A stretch of 64,000 nt of DNA from Enhygromyxa salina (GCF_002994635.1 NZ_PVNL01000135.1:1-64000), one strand, 5' to 3'. Positions 8,689 through 18,517 are shown, counted from the first letter of the stretch. A program made the numbers and translations. The notes: generated by a model from the letters alone, not told the origin.

Positions 8689-11004
8689 GTGCACCGAACA
8701 AGCCGCAGCTGTCGTCGACGATCGTGCTCGCAAGCCCTGCGTCGAATCATCGTGCTGGTGGTGCATCTCTGCGTGGCCGGGCTGTGCCAGCCACGAGCCG
8801 CGCACGCGGACGCGCCGCGCGTGCTGATGCTGAACTCCTACCATCCGCAGTACGCCTGGACGGACGCGCTGGTGCGTGGCGTGCAGGAAGAGCTGTCGTA
8901 TCTACCCGCCGAGCACCTCTTCATCGAGTTCATGGACGCGCGCCGGATGGTCGACGACGACGCGTATCTGAAGCTCCTCGTCGACGCCTACGCGCACAAG
9001 TACCGTCGGTTCCCGCCGGACGTGATCATCTCCAGCGACGACAGCGCGCTCGAGTTCCTGCTCGCGCACCGGACAACTTTGTTCCCGGACGTACCGATCG
9101 TCTTTTGCGGCATCAACTCGCGCACCGCCGCCGAGCTCGAGCCCGTGCCGAACACGACGGGCATCCTCGAAGGGCTCGAGGTCGCGGGGAACCTCGCGTT
9201 GATCGAACGGCTCCACCCCAACGCTACGAAGGTCGTGCTCCTCGCTGACCGGACGTCACTCGGCCAGGGAATGGTCCGCATCGCCCGCCAGGTCATCCCT
9301 CGCTTCGAGCGCGAAGGGCTACGCATCGAGGTGTGGGACGACTTCACGCTGACGGAGCTGCATGACCGTGTCGCGCGCATCGACCCGGGCACGGTCTTCC
9401 TGCTCCTCGCGATCCACGAGGATCGTGCGGGCCACTACTTCTCCTACGACGAGCACCTCCCGCCGCTCACTGACGTGAGCCCCGTGCCCATCTACGCCAT
9501 GTTCGGGATGCTGCTTGGTCAAGGCATCACTGGCGGCGCGATGAACGATCCTCACGATCACGGTCGCGCCGCGGCCGTGATCGCGCGGCGCGTGCTCAGC
9601 GGAACGCCTGCGGATGCGATCCCGTTGGTCAAAAGCGCGGAGTACCTCCCGCGCTTCGACTACGCAGGTCTCGAGCGCTTCGGCATCCCCGAGGATCGAC
9701 TCCCCGAAGGGAGCGTCGTCGTCGGGCGCCCCACGTCCTTCTATGAGGACCACACGAGGCTCGTGTGGGCGGTCTCCGCGGTGATCGTGAGCCTGGGCCT
9801 GGCGGTGTTCTGGCTCGCCTCGATCGTCCGCCGGATGCGGCGCGCAGAGCGAGAGCTCGCCAACAAACAAGAAGAGCTCCGTCGCGCGCAGCAGCTCGAA
9901 GTCCTGGGTCGACTCGCGGGCGGCGTCGCGCACGACTTCAACAACCTCATGACCGCGATCTCGGGCTTCGCGGCGCTCGCATCCCGACGCGTTGCAGCGA
10001 ACGACGAGGTCCTGCGCGACGACCTCGAGGAGATCCAGCACGCGACCGAGCGTGCGGCCGAGCTCACGCGACAACTCCTCTCGTTCGCGCGCCGCCAGCC
10101 GATCCAGACCCGGGTCGTCGACGTCAACGCGCTCCTCGTGAACCTCCACAAGCTGCTTCGACGGCTCGTGAGCGAGGCGGTGGAGCTCGTCGTGCTCCCG
10201 ACCAAGGATCCCGCGTGCGTGCGCATCGATCCCGGCCAGCTCGAGCAAGTGCTGAGCAACCTCGTCGTGAATGCACGCGACGCGATGCCGAGCGGCGGCA
10301 AGCTCACGCTCAGCGTGAAGGCGAGCGAGACCCACGTGCTCCTCGAGGTCTCGGACACGGGCGTCGGGATGACCGATGTTGTGAAAGCCCGCATCTTCGA
10401 GCCGTTCTTCACGACCAAGGAAGTCGGTCGCGGCGCGGGGCTGGGGCTCGCGACGATCATCGCTATCGTCGAGCGGGCGCGGGGAACGATCGACGTCGAC
10501 TCGAGCCCCGGGCATGGGACGACGTTCGAGATCCGCCTGCCGCGTGTGTTCGAGTCGCCAGCCGAATTGCCGGCGCATCCCCACCGAACGCCGGTCCGGA
10601 TGGGCGGCGGACTCGTGCTGGTCGTCGAAGACGACCCCCAAGTGCGGCGTGTAGCACGTGCCGCGCTCACGCACAGCGGCTACGAGGTCCTCGAAGCCGA
10701 CAACGGCGTCGTCGCGCTCGAGCTCGCAAGGCAGCACGATTCACGGCTCCGATGCGTACTCACGGACGTCGTCATGCCCATCCTCGGAGGCGGCGAGCTC
10801 GTTCGGAAGCTCCGGAGCAAACACCCCGATCTACCGATCGTCGTGATGTCCGGGTACGTCGACGACCCAAGCCTCGGGACCGAGCTGGCGCGACTCGATA
10901 TACGCTTCATTTCCAAGCCCTTCCTTCCAGACGAGCTGGTCGCGATCGTGAGTGACGCGGTCGAGAGCGTGCCGTCGCGGGCGCAATCGGCCCGTCCGGC
11001 CTGA
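8689..11004 (+). CDS. Hybrid sensor histidine kinase with ABC-substrate-binding-like sensor and receiver
   Basis: A membrane-bound sensor kinase. A signal-like hydrophobic stretch (RIIVLVVHLCVAGLC) leads into an extracytoplasmic region that starts VLMLNSYHPQYAWT, the signature of the ABC_sub_bind-type sensor domains. A transmembrane helix (about residues 359-381) is followed by a short coiled coil. HisKA then carries the phospho-His (GGVAHDFNN, His415), and the ATPase domain has N-box NLVVNARDAMP and G-box GAGLGLATI. A C-terminal receiver has Asp693 in LTDVVMP. GTG at 8689 was chosen because codons before it lack the usual G/C third positions; the frame stays open to GTG at 8566. No partner regulator is adjacent. 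Confidence 0.88.
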   Translation: MHRTSRSCRRRSCSQALRRIIVLVVHLCVAGLCQPRAAHADAPRVLMLNSYHPQYAWTDALVRGVQEELSYLPAEHLFIEFMDARRMVDDDAYLKLLVDAYAHKYRRFPPDVIISSDDSALEFLLAHRTTLFPDVPIVFCGINSRTAAELEPVPNTTGILEGLEVAGNLALIERLHPNATKVVLLADRTSLGQGMVRIARQVIPRFEREGLRIEVWDDFTLTELHDRVARIDPGTVFLLLAIHEDRAGHYFSYDEHLPPLTDVSPVPIYAMFGMLLGQGITGGAMNDPHDHGRAAAVIARRVLSGTPADAIPLVKSAEYLPRFDYAGLERFGIPEDRLPEGSVVVGRPTSFYEDHTRLVWAVSAVIVSLGLAVFWLASIVRRMRRAERELANKQEELRRAQQLEVLGRLAGGVAHDFNNLMTAISGFAALASRRVAANDEVLRDDLEEIQHATERAAELTRQLLSFARRQPIQTRVVDVNALLVNLHKLLRRLVSEAVELVVLPTKDPACVRIDPGQLEQVLSNLVVNARDAMPSGGKLTLSVKASETHVLLEVSDTGVGMTDVVKARIFEPFFTTKEVGRGAGLGLATIIAIVERARGTIDVDSSPGHGTTFEIRLPRVFESPAELPAHPHRTPVRMGGGLVLVVEDDPQVRRVARAALTHSGYEVLEADNGVVALELARQHDSRLRCVLTDVVMPILGGGELVRKLRSKHPDLPIVVMSGYVDDPSLGTELARLDIRFISKPFLPDELVAIVSDAVESVPSRAQSARPA

Positions 11005-11024
11005 ACCCCGCTCCAGCGCTAGAA

Positions 11025-12989
11025 CTAGAAGTCCTCCGGCACCAGCCCGAGCCCCAACCGATACAGCTGATTACCCACCGTCTCATATCCGTTGGCCAGC
11101 TCCGCGAGGCGCAGCAAATTGGTCGAGTCAGTGACGTCCCCCGCCTCGATCTGCGCGCGCAAGAACTCGCGCAGCGCGGCCTCCGTCGCGTTGATCTGGA
11201 TCTCCCGCGCGCGCAGATCATCGATCTCCGGCCCACTCCCGCCGCCAACGAGCGTGACAGCGTCGTCGAGACCGGCGAGCAGCAGCGCGTGTAGCTCGTG
11301 GATGAAGCGACCGCCCTCCCCCTCGAGCCGCACACCGCGACGGGCCGCGCGCTCGACCGTGTAGCGGACCTGCTCGAGCGACTGCTCGACCGACAGGATC
11401 GAGACCAAGGTGTCGGTGTCCGTCGAGCCAGCGCTGGCCTGCGCGAGGTGGGCATCGGCCAGCTCCCGGGCCCGCTCGAGGTGGCGCTCGAGCACGGCGG
11501 GGGCGTCGGGCTCGCCCTCGAGCACGACCTTCATTTGCTCGAGCGCACGCTTTTGCTCGAGCAAGACCACGCTGATCGGCTGCAAGGACGGGCCGAGCTC
11601 GCGCGTGGGTGAGCGTGAGTACGCGGGGCGCAGCAGCTTGCTCAGGCGGCCGACGATCGGGAACACGGCCAGGGTCGCGACGCACTGCATGACGATGAAG
11701 CCGACCGCGAGGTGAAGCCCGACGTTGGGGTGCAGCAGCTTCTTGCCGCGATCGATCTCCTCTGGGTCGCTGCGCAGCAGCGTGGCGACCAGCTCCGGTA
11801 GCCACGGAAGCATGAGCCACATGACCAGCACGCTCGCCAGCGCGAGGATCCCATGCGCCAGCGCGATCCGGCGAGAGGTCAGGCCGAGCGGCCACGAGAC
11901 CAAGGTGGTGCTCAGCGCCGAGGCGACCGAGGTGCCGACCAAGATCGCCAGGGCCTGGTCGACGCTCAGGAAGCTCGTCGCCTGGGTGACGCTGAGCACT
12001 AACACGAACACGACCCCGGGCCCCTGGGTGACGAACGCCGCGAACGCGCCGAACGTGGCGGCCAGGACCAGGCCCGTCAGCGAGCTGACGTCGAGGTGGC
12101 GCAGATCCAGCAACACCGAGGGCTGCTCGGCGAGAGGTGCGAAGCCCGAGCGGAGCATGTGCGCGCCGAACAGGAGCAGGCCCACGCCCGTCACGATCTT
12201 GGCGGTCGAGCGGGCGCGCTGGTCGGTCGCGGTGAGCCGCAGGATCACGCCGACCGCGATGACCAGTGGAGCCTCGCGCGAGGCCGCGAGCGGCAGCACC
12301 GACCCGATCATGACCGCGCCCACGTGCGCGGCCAGGACCAGCGTGACGGCCGAGGAAAAGCTGAGCAAGCGGCGCTCGGCAGAGGGCAGCGCGAGCGCGG
12401 CCGCCAGCGTGGAGGTCTGGGTGACGCCGCCGATCGCAACGCCGAAGGTCATGCTGCTGCGCATCGATCGGGTCAGGCCGCCGACCCGACGGCGCAGCGT
12501 CGCGCCAGCTCGGTGCCGGAACGCCCGGGACAAGGTCAGCAGCCCGAGCAAGACCAGCGCGAGCCCACCCACGACGTTGCGAATGCTCTTGAGATAATTG
12601 GGCGCCTCGATCGGGAGCGGCCGCGGGGGGCTCTTGCGTCCATTGAGCGAGATCCGCAGATCGGCGGTGCCGTGGGCCACGTCGGGCACCTGAAACACGA
12701 CCTCGTCACCGCGCACGTCCAGCGGCGGGACCTTCACACCGTCGACGATCGCAAGCACCTCCTCGCGGGACTCGATCTCCGAGACGAAGTGGACGACGAC
12801 CGTGCCGCCGGGCGGGGCCGACGAGGGTTGAACGTCGATGATCCGGGGCTTGGCGCCCATCGGGATCCGGACGTCGGCTGCCGCGTCGGGCTGCTCCGCC
12901 TCGATCCAGCTCACCAGCGCGTAGACGCCGACGAGCAACAGCGCGAGGACGAACCCCAGGGCTCTCTTGCGTGCTTTGGTGCTGATCAT
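11025..12989 (-). CDS. Na/Pi-cotransporter-like membrane protein with N-terminal IPT/TIG-like and C-terminal PhoU-like regions
   Basis: A 654-aa polytopic protein. An N-terminal membrane anchor (RALGFVLALLLVGVYALV) is followed by an Ig-like IPT/TIG-type domain (PRIIDVQPSSAPPGGTVVV). Then come two Na/Pi-cotransporter-type membrane repeats, each with a Gln-containing motif (GGVTQTSTLAA and AFVTQGPGVVF). The C-terminal ~190 residues are helical and acidic, like the PhoU-type tail of NptA/YjbB-type transporters. The predicted role is phosphate movement across the inner membrane. It is the third gene of an operon: its ATG overlaps the stop of the VTC gene by 4 bp (ATGA). Phosphate specificity is inferred from the family and the neighbour. 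Confidence 0.82.
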   Translation of the reverse strand: MISTKARKRALGFVLALLLVGVYALVSWIEAEQPDAAADVRIPMGAKPRIIDVQPSSAPPGGTVVVHFVSEIESREEVLAIVDGVKVPPLDVRGDEVVFQVPDVAHGTADLRISLNGRKSPPRPLPIEAPNYLKSIRNVVGGLALVLLGLLTLSRAFRHRAGATLRRRVGGLTRSMRSSMTFGVAIGGVTQTSTLAAALALPSAERRLLSFSSAVTLVLAAHVGAVMIGSVLPLAASREAPLVIAVGVILRLTATDQRARSTAKIVTGVGLLLFGAHMLRSGFAPLAEQPSVLLDLRHLDVSSLTGLVLAATFGAFAAFVTQGPGVVFVLVLSVTQATSFLSVDQALAILVGTSVASALSTTLVSWPLGLTSRRIALAHGILALASVLVMWLMLPWLPELVATLLRSDPEEIDRGKKLLHPNVGLHLAVGFIVMQCVATLAVFPIVGRLSKLLRPAYSRSPTRELGPSLQPISVVLLEQKRALEQMKVVLEGEPDAPAVLERHLERARELADAHLAQASAGSTDTDTLVSILSVEQSLEQVRYTVERAARRGVRLEGEGGRFIHELHALLLAGLDDAVTLVGGGSGPEIDDLRAREIQINATEAALREFLRAQIEAGDVTDSTNLLRLAELANGYETVGNQLYRLGLGLVPEDF

Positions 12990-13864
12990 GTCTGGTGGAC
13001 CGCGCGCGAGGCTGCGAGGAATTTACTGAAGGTCCGCTGGCCAACCCGCGCAGGCTCGAGCTTGGTCGAGCTGATCAGCGCCCGCAGCCAGTCGGGCTGG
13101 GCGTCGCGCAGCTTGAGCTCGACGAGGTACTGGGGCAGGCGGGTGATCGGCGGCCCGCTGGCGAGCTTGCGGAGGGAGATGTACTCGCCCGACCCGCTGA
13201 ACATGTCGACTGGCGGGCGATAGAACCCGATCCGGGTGTCGAGGGTGACCCGCATGCTCCCGCTTGGATCCTGCCACGCCCGACGCCGGTAGTGGGCCAG
13301 GCAGTCAGGTCGCAGCGGCCCCTCGGTCTGGGTGCAGAGCTGGGTGATCTGCTCGAACACCTGATCCGCGTCGGGCCCCCAGTTCGAGCGCTGCTGCGCG
13401 AGCGTCTTCTCGCTGATCACACCCCCCGACAAGAACTCGCCGACCTCGGGCGAGGGCAGCGAGAACCGAACCTTGCGAGTGCTGACACCGACCCGCGCCT
13501 TGACCTCCAGCCACACCAGCGGCTCACGACGGATCACCCCGGAGCGCGAGGTCACGACCTCGGTCAAGTCGGGGTGCTCGTCGTAGTACTCGCGCGCGCG
13601 CAGCTTGACGTTGTCGTCGCCGCGCTCGCACGCACGGGCGATCTCGCGTGACTGCGAGTCGAAGTACAAGGTCGTGACGTAGTGGACCGGGCGCGGCAAG
13701 GTGTTGGCGTTGTGCCCGCGAAACCGGTGCTCGCCGATCTGCCTGGTGACGCCGTCGACGAACGCCCGCGCGTGCGCGGGGTCCAAGAAGTACTTGTCCT
13801 CCACGCGATCGGCGAAGATCAGCGCGTCGTTCTGCACATCAGCCGACGGCGCAGAGGACGTCAT
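12986..13864 (-). CDS. VTC-domain protein (polyphosphate polymerase-like)
   Basis: A 292-aa protein matching the VTC tunnel domain, the catalytic domain of yeast Vtc4 that makes polyphosphate from ATP. Conserved charged strands are visible in order: EDKYFL near residue 23, VTTLYFDS, KLRAREYYDE, WLEVKAR, AHYRRRAWQD, RVTLDTRIGF, LVELKLRD and TFSKFLAA. The many inward-facing Lys/Arg residues typical of the tunnel are present. No transmembrane segment is seen, so it is probably cytosolic. It overlaps the lipoprotein gene upstream and the Na/Pi-like gene downstream by 4 bp each, suggesting translational coupling. Catalytic activity is inferred from the family and could have been lost. Confidence 0.85.
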   Translation of the reverse strand: MTSSAPSADVQNDALIFADRVEDKYFLDPAHARAFVDGVTRQIGEHRFRGHNANTLPRPVHYVTTLYFDSQSREIARACERGDDNVKLRAREYYDEHPDLTEVVTSRSGVIRREPLVWLEVKARVGVSTRKVRFSLPSPEVGEFLSGGVISEKTLAQQRSNWGPDADQVFEQITQLCTQTEGPLRPDCLAHYRRRAWQDPSGSMRVTLDTRIGFYRPPVDMFSGSGEYISLRKLASGPPITRLPQYLVELKLRDAQPDWLRALISSTKLEPARVGQRTFSKFLAASRAVHQT

Positions 13865-14616
13865 GGAAAGCTCGCTCCTCCCGGGATCGAGACGCTCGCC
13901 AGCTCTTCGACGCGGCCTTCGGCGGGCCGCTCTTCGCGGACCTTGCCGACCCCGCGCGCATCCCAGAACAGCACGCGCTCACCAGCGGTGGTGCCCACGG
14001 TTCGGATCCGCTCGACCTTGATGCAGTTGAAGGTCCCCGCGGGCACCGTCACGGTCTCGTTGACGGCCAGCACCTCGTAGCTGTGCCCGCGCGGCTCGAA
14101 CTTGGGGTTGAGCCCGGCCCCGTCGGTCTCGTTGCGACCGTAGAGGATCTCTTCGATGAAGCCGACGGTGTCCCACTTGTCGTCGGCGCGCATGAACCCG
14201 GGATCGTAGTCCACGATCATCGTGGTGCCGGTCCCGTCCTTGATCTCCTTGTGGACGCGCATCGCCGCGCTGCCGGTCCGCACGATCGTGCTCTCCGTCC
14301 ACTCGCCCAGGTCGTTGGGGTTGTCGGTGAACACCCACGCGGGCGCGCCCTCCCACGTGATCTCGCTGGCTTCGACGACCTCCATGCCCAGGACCTGCCC
14401 GGTCGTGGTCGAGGCCACGTAGGTCCAGGTCGCGCCGTCGACGAGCGGGTAGTAGCTGTCATCCTCCTCGACCGAGCCTGTGTCGGTGGACTCCGACGAG
14501 GTGTCGGTCGAGGCTTCGTCGCCGGGCGGCGCCGCCTGGCCGCACGCCACTAGAGCGAGAGGCAGCGCGAGCATTGAGATCGCGAACATGGTCTTTGAGA
14601 AGATGATCTCGGTCAT
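13861..14616 (-). CDS. Lipoprotein of unknown function, first gene of the VTC/NaPi operon
   Basis: About 251 aa. A type II signal peptide with lipobox LALVAC is followed by a Ser/Thr/Glu-rich linker and a globular domain beginning YYPLVDGATWTYV. Lipoproteins with 'PL..G..W.Y' folds often belong to a LolA/periplasmic beta-sandwich group, but no function is assigned. ATG at 14616 gives a normal 24-residue signal; ATG at 14589 is a shorter alternative, and the upstream frame to 14658 looks noncoding. Its stop overlaps the VTC gene by 4 bp, so it probably works with the polyphosphate/phosphate proteins. Confidence 0.8.
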   Translation of the reverse strand: MTEIIFSKTMFAISMLALPLALVACGQAAPPGDEASTDTSSESTDTGSVEEDDSYYPLVDGATWTYVASTTTGQVLGMEVVEASEITWEGAPAWVFTDNPNDLGEWTESTIVRTGSAAMRVHKEIKDGTGTTMIVDYDPGFMRADDKWDTVGFIEEILYGRNETDGAGLNPKFEPRGHSYEVLAVNETVTVPAGTFNCIKVERIRTVGTTAGERVLFWDARGVGKVREERPAEGRVEELASVSIPGGASFP

Positions 14617-14714
14617 GGCGAAGGTCAGGTCAGGTTGGGTCGCTGATCTCGGCGCCATTCTTGCGGCGCTGGGTCAAGGACTTCGTGGGAGCGAGCCACG
14701 GTGAAATCTGCATC

Positions 14715-14765
14715 CCGGCACCATTATGTAACCTGATGCTCACCTCAATTACACAATTAGTTCTG
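14715..14765 (-). promoter_or_regulatory. AT-rich putative promoter region for the lipoprotein-VTC-NaPi operon
   Basis: In a very GC-rich context, this 50-bp block upstream of the 14616 start is AT-rich. On the minus strand it reads ATTGTGTAATTGAGG and then GGTTACATAATGG. Elements resembling a -35 (TTGAGG or TTGTGT) and a -10 (TACATAAT) can be picked out, but the spacing is not canonical. The position fits a promoter for the minus-strand operon. Confidence 0.3.
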
Positions 14766-14814
14766 CGCTCGCGCGCGGTCGCCGAGCTTTCAACCTTGCG
14801 TGTGCCGAGCGCGA

Positions 14815-15294
14815 CTACCCCTTGTGCACGCTCGCCTGCCAGGTCTCGCCGTCGTGCTTGGCGGTGACGAAGTGATCGCGCTGGTCGACGACGATCGAGA
14901 AGCCCGGCGACTCGTCCCACTCCCAGCAGGTGCGCACGACGGCAGCCGCAGCTGCCGCCGGGGCAACCAGCTCGGCCACCCCCGCGACGATCACCACGCG
15001 CCCCTCGGACTGCTCGACGACGAGCGCGACCGGACGATCGGGATCGTGCTCGGCGAGCATCGAGAAAATTCGATCTTGCTCCGTCAGCGTGGCGGCCGCG
15101 AAGGTCGGGAGCACCAAGAACAACTTCATGCCGCCGACCGTCGCCTGCGCGACCTGAAACACCGGGCCAGAGTTGCCTTCGTTGGCGTCGCGCAGGACCT
15201 TGGTCTTGTTGCCAAAGTCGTAGACCCACAGCGCCCCCGAGCCGGGCACGACAAACAGGGCTTCATCTTCGAGCCGGACGGCGAGCTCGGGCAC
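14815..15294 (-). CDS. Hypothetical protein, 159 aa
   Basis: Not recognised. GTG at 15294 starts a frame with strong G/C third positions; the upstream extension to 15753 lies antisense to the next gene and is a shadow. The protein begins with alternating beta-like hydrophobic residues (LAVRLEDEALFVVPGSGALWVYDFG), an Ala-rich helix near residue 115 and a C-terminal beta hairpin, with no signal peptide or membrane helix. This pattern suggests a small soluble alpha/beta domain. It is divergent from the membrane protein gene at 15386, with 91 bp between the starts. Confidence 0.6.
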   Translation of the reverse strand: MPELAVRLEDEALFVVPGSGALWVYDFGNKTKVLRDANEGNSGPVFQVAQATVGGMKLFLVLPTFAAATLTEQDRIFSMLAEHDPDRPVALVVEQSEGRVVIVAGVAELVAPAAAAAAVVRTCWEWDESPGFSIVVDQRDHFVTAKHDGETWQASVHKG

Positions 15295-15385
15295 GCTCGC
15301 ATTGTGCCCTGTCACCGGCGCCGAGGCCAGCGACGGCGAGCGACAAAGATGTCTGTCGCCGTCGGAGGAGCGTATTGTCGCGCGG

Positions 15386-18300
15386 ATGTCCGCCGTGCTG
15401 ATCGCCGCGCTGATCGGCTTGCTGCTGAGCTTGGTGGCTCGTCGGCGACGTCGGCGTGCGCAGCTCGGACTCGATGACATCGTGTTCGCGCTGGTGATAC
15501 ACGCGGGGTTGGTGGGGGTCACTGCCATCCTGCTGGCGTGGGCTGGGTGGTTTGGGCCTCGCAGCCTGAGCCTGGTCTGCGCTGCGTTGGCGCTGGGTTG
15601 GTGGCCGTGGACGCTCGAGCGCGATCGTGCGCCTGCAGTCGAGCGCACCACCGCGCTCGGGCACACGCTGATCCTGATCGCGATCGTCGCGGCTGGGATC
15701 GGCCTGCGCCAACCCACGATCCCGGCCGCGCTGGCAGGGCGTGACCAGGGCACCTACGTGCTACGCGCTCAGCTGACCCTGCGCACGGGCAGCTTGGGCT
15801 GGGTCGATCCCGTGCTCGCCACCGCTGGCGGTGAGCGCGATGACGACGCGTCCCCGGCTGGCGCGCTCGATCTGTTGGGCCTGTATCCGACCAGCAACGA
15901 TCCCTGGCGGCGAGATCGCTACGACGGCGCGTATCGGCCGGGCGCGTACCTGGGTGACCGCGAGCGCGGCGAGGTCATCCCTCAGTTTTTTCATCTCCAC
16001 CCGATGCTGCTGGCGGTGAGCGAGGCCGCGCTCGGTCCGGGGCGGCTGTACTTCGCGCTCACCTGGATCGGCGGTGTGTGGCTGCTGGGTCTGGCCTGCT
16101 GCGCGCGACGGCTGTGGCCGCGCGGTCCCTGGGCGGCGCTGGCGGTGGCTCTGATCGCGGCCTCGCCGTTGGCGATCTGGACCGCACGCACGCCGCTGAG
16201 CGAGAACCCGATGGCGATGTTCGAGGCGGCCGCGCTGCTGGCCGCCCTGCGGATCCGCGATCGAGTCGAGCCCGAGGGCGCATGGTTGGTCGCGGCTTGC
16301 CTGGGCTGGTGCGCGTTCGTCCGGGGCAACGCGTTGATCGTGCTGCCGGTCGTGCTAGCGATCGCGTGGCTGCGACCGCGATCCGGGAGCTCGGCGGGGG
16401 CGGCGTACGTGATGCTCGGCGCGCTGGTGGCCAGCGTGATCATTCATGCCGCGAGCAGCTACCCGTATGTCCATGACGAGCTGCTGCGTCAGCTCCCCGA
16501 GGTCGGCCTGGGCCCGGCGTCGCTCGTGACCCTGGCGGTGTTCGCCGCGATCGCGTGGATCGTCGTCGACTTCGAGCTGCGCGAGCTCGACGCTGCCCGG
16601 TTGATCGCGTCGCTACCCAGGTGGCTCGCGCTCGGGTGCTTCGCCGGGTTTGGCCTGTGGTGGTCGCTGCGTGGTGCGGCGCCGAGCGGCCGCCCCTACA
16701 GCCGCCTCGACGCCGCGCCGATCCTGCTGGGGGCGCCGCTGCTGGTGCTCGCGGGCGCGGGTGCGATCCTCGTGGCCCGTCGCTGGCGGCCGCGGCCGGA
16801 TCAGATCTACTTGCTGGCGATCGCGGCGATCGTTCCGGTCACCGCGCTGCTCTACGCGCCGCGCCAGCTCCCGACCCTGACGTTCTTCTACTACGGCCGC
16901 TACCTGGTCCCCGAGCTGCTGCCTGCGGCCGCGCTGTTGGCCACCGCCGCGCTCGAGCTCGGGGTTCGCAAGCTCGCGGGCCCGGGCGGCTCAGCTGGTG
17001 GCTGGGTCCGCAAGCGGATCGCAGCCGGGCTCGGGATCGCGGCCGCGCTCGCGCTGCTGTGGTCGGTCGCGGGACCGCTGATCCGTCATCCGCAGCTGCG
17101 CCTGCGCGAGCACGCGGCCGCCGGCACGGCGCTCGAGTGGCTGGCCGCGCGGCTGCCCGCGGACGCGGTCGTGATCGCGGGCGGCGAGGGCTGGCACAAC
17201 GGTCACACCCACAACCAAGTCGGCGGCGCGCTGGCCATGGCGCACGGGGTCACGGTGCTGCCCTACCGCACCCGCGAAGACGCGTGGATCAGCGCGTGGG
17301 AGCTGCTCGTCACGGGCCCCGCGCGCCGCGGTCACGCGCCGCCGCCCGTGTACTTGCTGGTCAACGAGGCCGCGCACCAGCACACCCGCGAGGACGGCGT
17401 TCGTGTGGCGCTCCTCGATGAGCAGCTGTGGGCACCGTTCACGGTCGAGCGCGCCTCGCTGCTCGAGCTGTTCGTCCACGCGCTGACCCCCGTGCCTGAT
17501 CAGCTGCCCACTCGCGTGGCCCGCCACGAGCTGCGCATGGGCTTGCTGCGGGTCGCGGTCGATCCCGCCGCGCTCGACCGGATCGAGCTGTTCGAGCTCG
17601 ACGACCCCGCGCCGGGCGTCTCGATTCGCGGCGGGCTGCACGACGATGGCGGCGCGTGTGTGTCCCCAGACCGCCCCCTGAAGCTCGTCATGCCCCGCTC
17701 CGCCGAGGCGGCCCACGTGGTCGTCGTCGCGGCCGACGTCGATCCTCGCGGGTCCTCGCGGGTCCCGAGCTGGTCGCTCACGATCGACGGGGTCCCGGTC
17801 GCGATCGAGCCACCGCCGGGTCTGCCGGGCCACGCTCGGGCCACGCTCGGGCCCGCTCCGATCCCGCTCGCCACCGTCAGCGAAGCCACCAGCGAGACCC
17901 TGACAGTGGAGATCCTCGGCGCCAAGCTCTCCGAGTCCGACCGCGCCCTGACCGACTGTCCCCACGGCAGCGTCGCCCGGGTGTATGTGCTGCCCCGCGA
18001 GCGCAGCAGCGTGTTCGAGCTGGACCCGACACAGATCGAGCTGACCACGATCGCCCCGGCCAACGATCTGGGCCACGAGATCCAGCCAACCACCTGGGTC
18101 GCCGGTCGCAGCCTCTCCCGCTACCGACCCGGCACGACCCCCACGCCCGCGCTGACGGGGCTTGCGATGCGGCTGCCCGCTGGCATGTCGCTGAGCTTCG
18201 CGCCGACGGATCTGCCGTTGGACCCGCAGGGTCGCCCGCGACCGCTCGATCTGCTGGTCACGCTGGCCGGCACGTCGACCGACGAACACGCCGTACTGCA

Positions 18301-18517
18301 TGTCTACGCTGACGGGCGTCGGCTCGGCACGATCGAGCCTCCAGCGGCGCGCAAGGGCAGCTGGATCGCCCCGCCGATCGCCTGGCACCCCCAGGAAGCT
18401 CAGGGTCGGGCCCAGCTCCGCCTCGAGCTCGTCAGCCCAGGCGGTGGCTTGATCGACGTTCGCGATCTCGCCCTGTTCGCGCGTCACGACGGACTGACCG
18501 CGGGCGCAACCAACTAA
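15386..18517 (+). CDS. Large GT-C-like polytopic membrane protein (putative glycosyltransferase)
   Basis: About 1043 aa from ATG 15386, with GGAGGAG at 15364-15370 upstream. The first ~560 residues hold a dozen or so hydrophobic spans. Features resembling GT-C glycosyltransferases of the ArnT/PMT (GT39) group are GRDQGTYVLRAQ in the first extracytoplasmic loop, ARTPLSENPMAM, and YYGRYLVPELLPAAALL. Such enzymes move a sugar from a polyprenyl-phosphate donor to an acceptor on the outer face of the inner membrane. The C-terminal ~480 residues are soluble, beta-rich and unrecognised. The acceptor is unknown. Confidence 0.72.
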   Translation: MSAVLIAALIGLLLSLVARRRRRRAQLGLDDIVFALVIHAGLVGVTAILLAWAGWFGPRSLSLVCAALALGWWPWTLERDRAPAVERTTALGHTLILIAIVAAGIGLRQPTIPAALAGRDQGTYVLRAQLTLRTGSLGWVDPVLATAGGERDDDASPAGALDLLGLYPTSNDPWRRDRYDGAYRPGAYLGDRERGEVIPQFFHLHPMLLAVSEAALGPGRLYFALTWIGGVWLLGLACCARRLWPRGPWAALAVALIAASPLAIWTARTPLSENPMAMFEAAALLAALRIRDRVEPEGAWLVAACLGWCAFVRGNALIVLPVVLAIAWLRPRSGSSAGAAYVMLGALVASVIIHAASSYPYVHDELLRQLPEVGLGPASLVTLAVFAAIAWIVVDFELRELDAARLIASLPRWLALGCFAGFGLWWSLRGAAPSGRPYSRLDAAPILLGAPLLVLAGAGAILVARRWRPRPDQIYLLAIAAIVPVTALLYAPRQLPTLTFFYYGRYLVPELLPAAALLATAALELGVRKLAGPGGSAGGWVRKRIAAGLGIAAALALLWSVAGPLIRHPQLRLREHAAAGTALEWLAARLPADAVVIAGGEGWHNGHTHNQVGGALAMAHGVTVLPYRTREDAWISAWELLVTGPARRGHAPPPVYLLVNEAAHQHTREDGVRVALLDEQLWAPFTVERASLLELFVHALTPVPDQLPTRVARHELRMGLLRVAVDPAALDRIELFELDDPAPGVSIRGGLHDDGGACVSPDRPLKLVMPRSAEAAHVVVVAADVDPRGSSRVPSWSLTIDGVPVAIEPPPGLPGHARATLGPAPIPLATVSEATSETLTVEILGAKLSESDRALTDCPHGSVARVYVLPRERSSVFELDPTQIELTTIAPANDLGHEIQPTTWVAGRSLSRYRPGTTPTPALTGLAMRLPAGMSLSFAPTDLPLDPQGRPRPLDLLVTLAGTSTDEHAVLHVYADGRRLGTIEPPAARKGSWIAPPIAWHPQEAQGRAQLRLELVSPGGGLIDVRDLALFARHDGLTAGATN

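Noticed and set aside
9319-10737. Long minus-strand frame opposite the histidine kinase.
   Set aside because: Antisense of conserved HisKA/HATPase motifs; no recognisable protein.
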